Positions 62,986 through 64,000 of a stretch of DNA of 64,000 bases are shown here, piece by piece; position 1 is the stretch's first letter; every line of letters starts with the position of its first letter. Source of the DNA: Metaphire vulgaris (Eukaryota > Annelida > Clitellata > Crassiclitellata > Megascolecidae); assembly GCA_018105865.1 (NCBI GenBank), contig CM030865.1:12848613-12912612 (forward strand), read 5' to 3'. The notes beneath the pieces were generated by a model. The model was not told where the DNA came from. It saw nothing but the letters and a program-made list of their open reading frames with translations, and did no database searches. Both the position numbers and the translations under genes were made by a program.

Positions 62986-63367
62986 GGGGCTCTCCATTAA
63001 TTATGTCAACAATTTCGACCCACTGTCAACTGTCACTACCCCCCCCATAATTAATTACGTTAAAAACTTTTGACCCCCACCCCAAGATCAATGACAGGTC
63101 CCAATAACAAGGTTATTATTTTTTGTGGTGATGACCATTTTTCCCTTTATTGCTCATCGAGTGTCAAGATGTGGCGGCGAAGACCTTTTTTGTCATGCTT
63201 TTTCCATTGTAATAAGTAGTATTCCATGAACTTCCTATTTTTTGATTATTTGTAAAATATGAAATTGTTGACATCAACTTCTCTTGACCCCCTCCTCCCT
63301 GTCAACAACTGTCAAACTTTTTCAAACCCCCTCCTCTAAATTGTTGACGTAATTAATGGACAGCCCC
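62986..63367 (+). mobile_element. GGGGCTGTCC-ended MITE (382 bp)
   Basis: Starts GGGGCTCTCCATTAATTATG and ends TAATTAATGGACAGCCCC; collinear with 47052-47458, with a small deletion near the left end. Confidence 0.84.
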
Positions 63368-63440
63368 TGTTAAGGCAGACTGCTTGTACGAAAACAAGGC
63401 GGTCGTTGTAATGGGCAGATGGAAAGGAGTCCGCCATCGT

Positions 63441-63502
63441 AAACTTAGCTAGATTTAATTTAAAGTGACTTAGGAGGCATTACTGCCTGTGTGAGTTGAG
63501 AA
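63441..63502 (-). mobile_element. family A SINE body, headless
   Basis: Minus strand CACACAGGCAGTAATGCCTC and AAGTCACTTTAAATTA match the bodies at 21409 and 25922. The tRNA-like head is missing. Confidence 0.65.
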
Positions 63503-63799
63503 CCGCTGAGCTGCTATGCAATCTCTTATGACCTAAACATTTTGTATTCGTTATTGGATTGTTTAAAGTTGTCCAATATAAAATATAAATGGCGAATTGC
63601 CGTAAAATAGCTGACTTGTCGACTGATGCTTCTGTTCTGCACATTATGAAGTGGCGCTATAGAAGTTTAAGATTTAGTTAATTAGATTGGCCTAAAATTT
63701 GCTTAATGTCCGATGATCTCCTTAAATGAGTTGTTTCAAATTGATTACCGGTAGCACCTAGGAGGAATCTACTGAAAAGGACATTTAGAATCTCCTTGT

Positions 63800-63936
63800 T
63801 TATTTGAAATTTGAAAATAGTTATCACGTGACTTAGCTCCTCCTCTTTTGGCGCAAAGCAGAGTCAGGCGACTCAGGCGAGGGAGTCGGATCGACGGTTG
63901 AGAAGAGCGGCATTCGAACAAAAGCTGTGGCTGGGT
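63800..63936 (+). promoter_or_regulatory. possible promoter and non-coding first exon
   Basis: GC-rich, CpG-rich patch (TCACGTGACTTAGCTCCTCC, then AGGCGAGGGAGTCGGATCG) leading to CTGTGGCTGG followed by GTAAGT, a good splice donor at 63937. It may be the 5' end of a gene continuing beyond the window on the plus strand. No coding potential in the piece seen. Confidence 0.35.
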
Positions 63937-64000
63937 AAGTTTCGCAATGCGATTTAACTTGAATTTGTTTAATTTAATGTGATAGAAATGTGAGCGCTGG

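Overview
This is animal nuclear DNA: spliced genes with GT-AG introns, tRNA-derived SINEs, non-LTR retrotransposon remains, MITEs and many microsatellites. The gene set (an REJ-type polycystin, mitochondrial GTP-forming succinyl-CoA ligase beta, fibrillar collagen) points to a metazoan. Codon and repeat character suggest a marine invertebrate, but the sequence alone does not name the phylum.

Three gene regions are visible. (1) 388-18117, minus strand: a complete 23-exon polycystin-1-like (PKD1L1/PKDREJ/suREJ type) gene. I joined its exons by splice sites and phase, and they give one uninterrupted frame of 2429 codons plus stop: signal peptide, PKD-like repeats, REJ region, degenerate GAIN/GPS, first TM, PLAT, polycystin (TOP) domain and channel-like TM block. 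(2) 28515-34751, minus strand: a complete 10-exon SUCLG2-like gene of 411 codons, from mitochondrial presequence to stop. (3) About 41.3-45.6 kb and 55.9-61.9 kb, plus strand: two decayed copies of a fibrillar collagen gene, each with Gly-X-Y exons followed by part of the COLFI C-propeptide, and each carrying stops, frameshifts and glycine replacements.

The remainder, mostly 17-28 kb, 34.8-41 kb and 45.7-64 kb, is mobile-element DNA. At least ten short non-autonomous hAT-type elements can be delimited by CAG-starting inverted ends, many with perfect or 7/8 eight-base target duplications, and a hAT transposase remnant lies at 20.5-20.9 kb. Other families are a GGGGCTGTCC-ended MITE (five loci), a related GGGTCGTCC-ended MITE, a 1.13-kb TA-flanked element, a large foldback element, CR1/L2-like and RTE-like LINE fragments, tRNA-headed SINEs, and an unclassified ~0.8-kb repeat that lies in one orientation upstream of both collagen copies. 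Nesting is common and lets several insertions be ordered in time.

The two intact genes have no evident functional link. The most interesting signals are the polycystin's altered GPS and pore residues, the paired collagen relics with their repeat-X flank, the mosaic copy of a polycystin exon inside LINE sequence, and a short motif (core TTTTTTGCTTGTCAG) that recurs inside repeats with unrelated ends.
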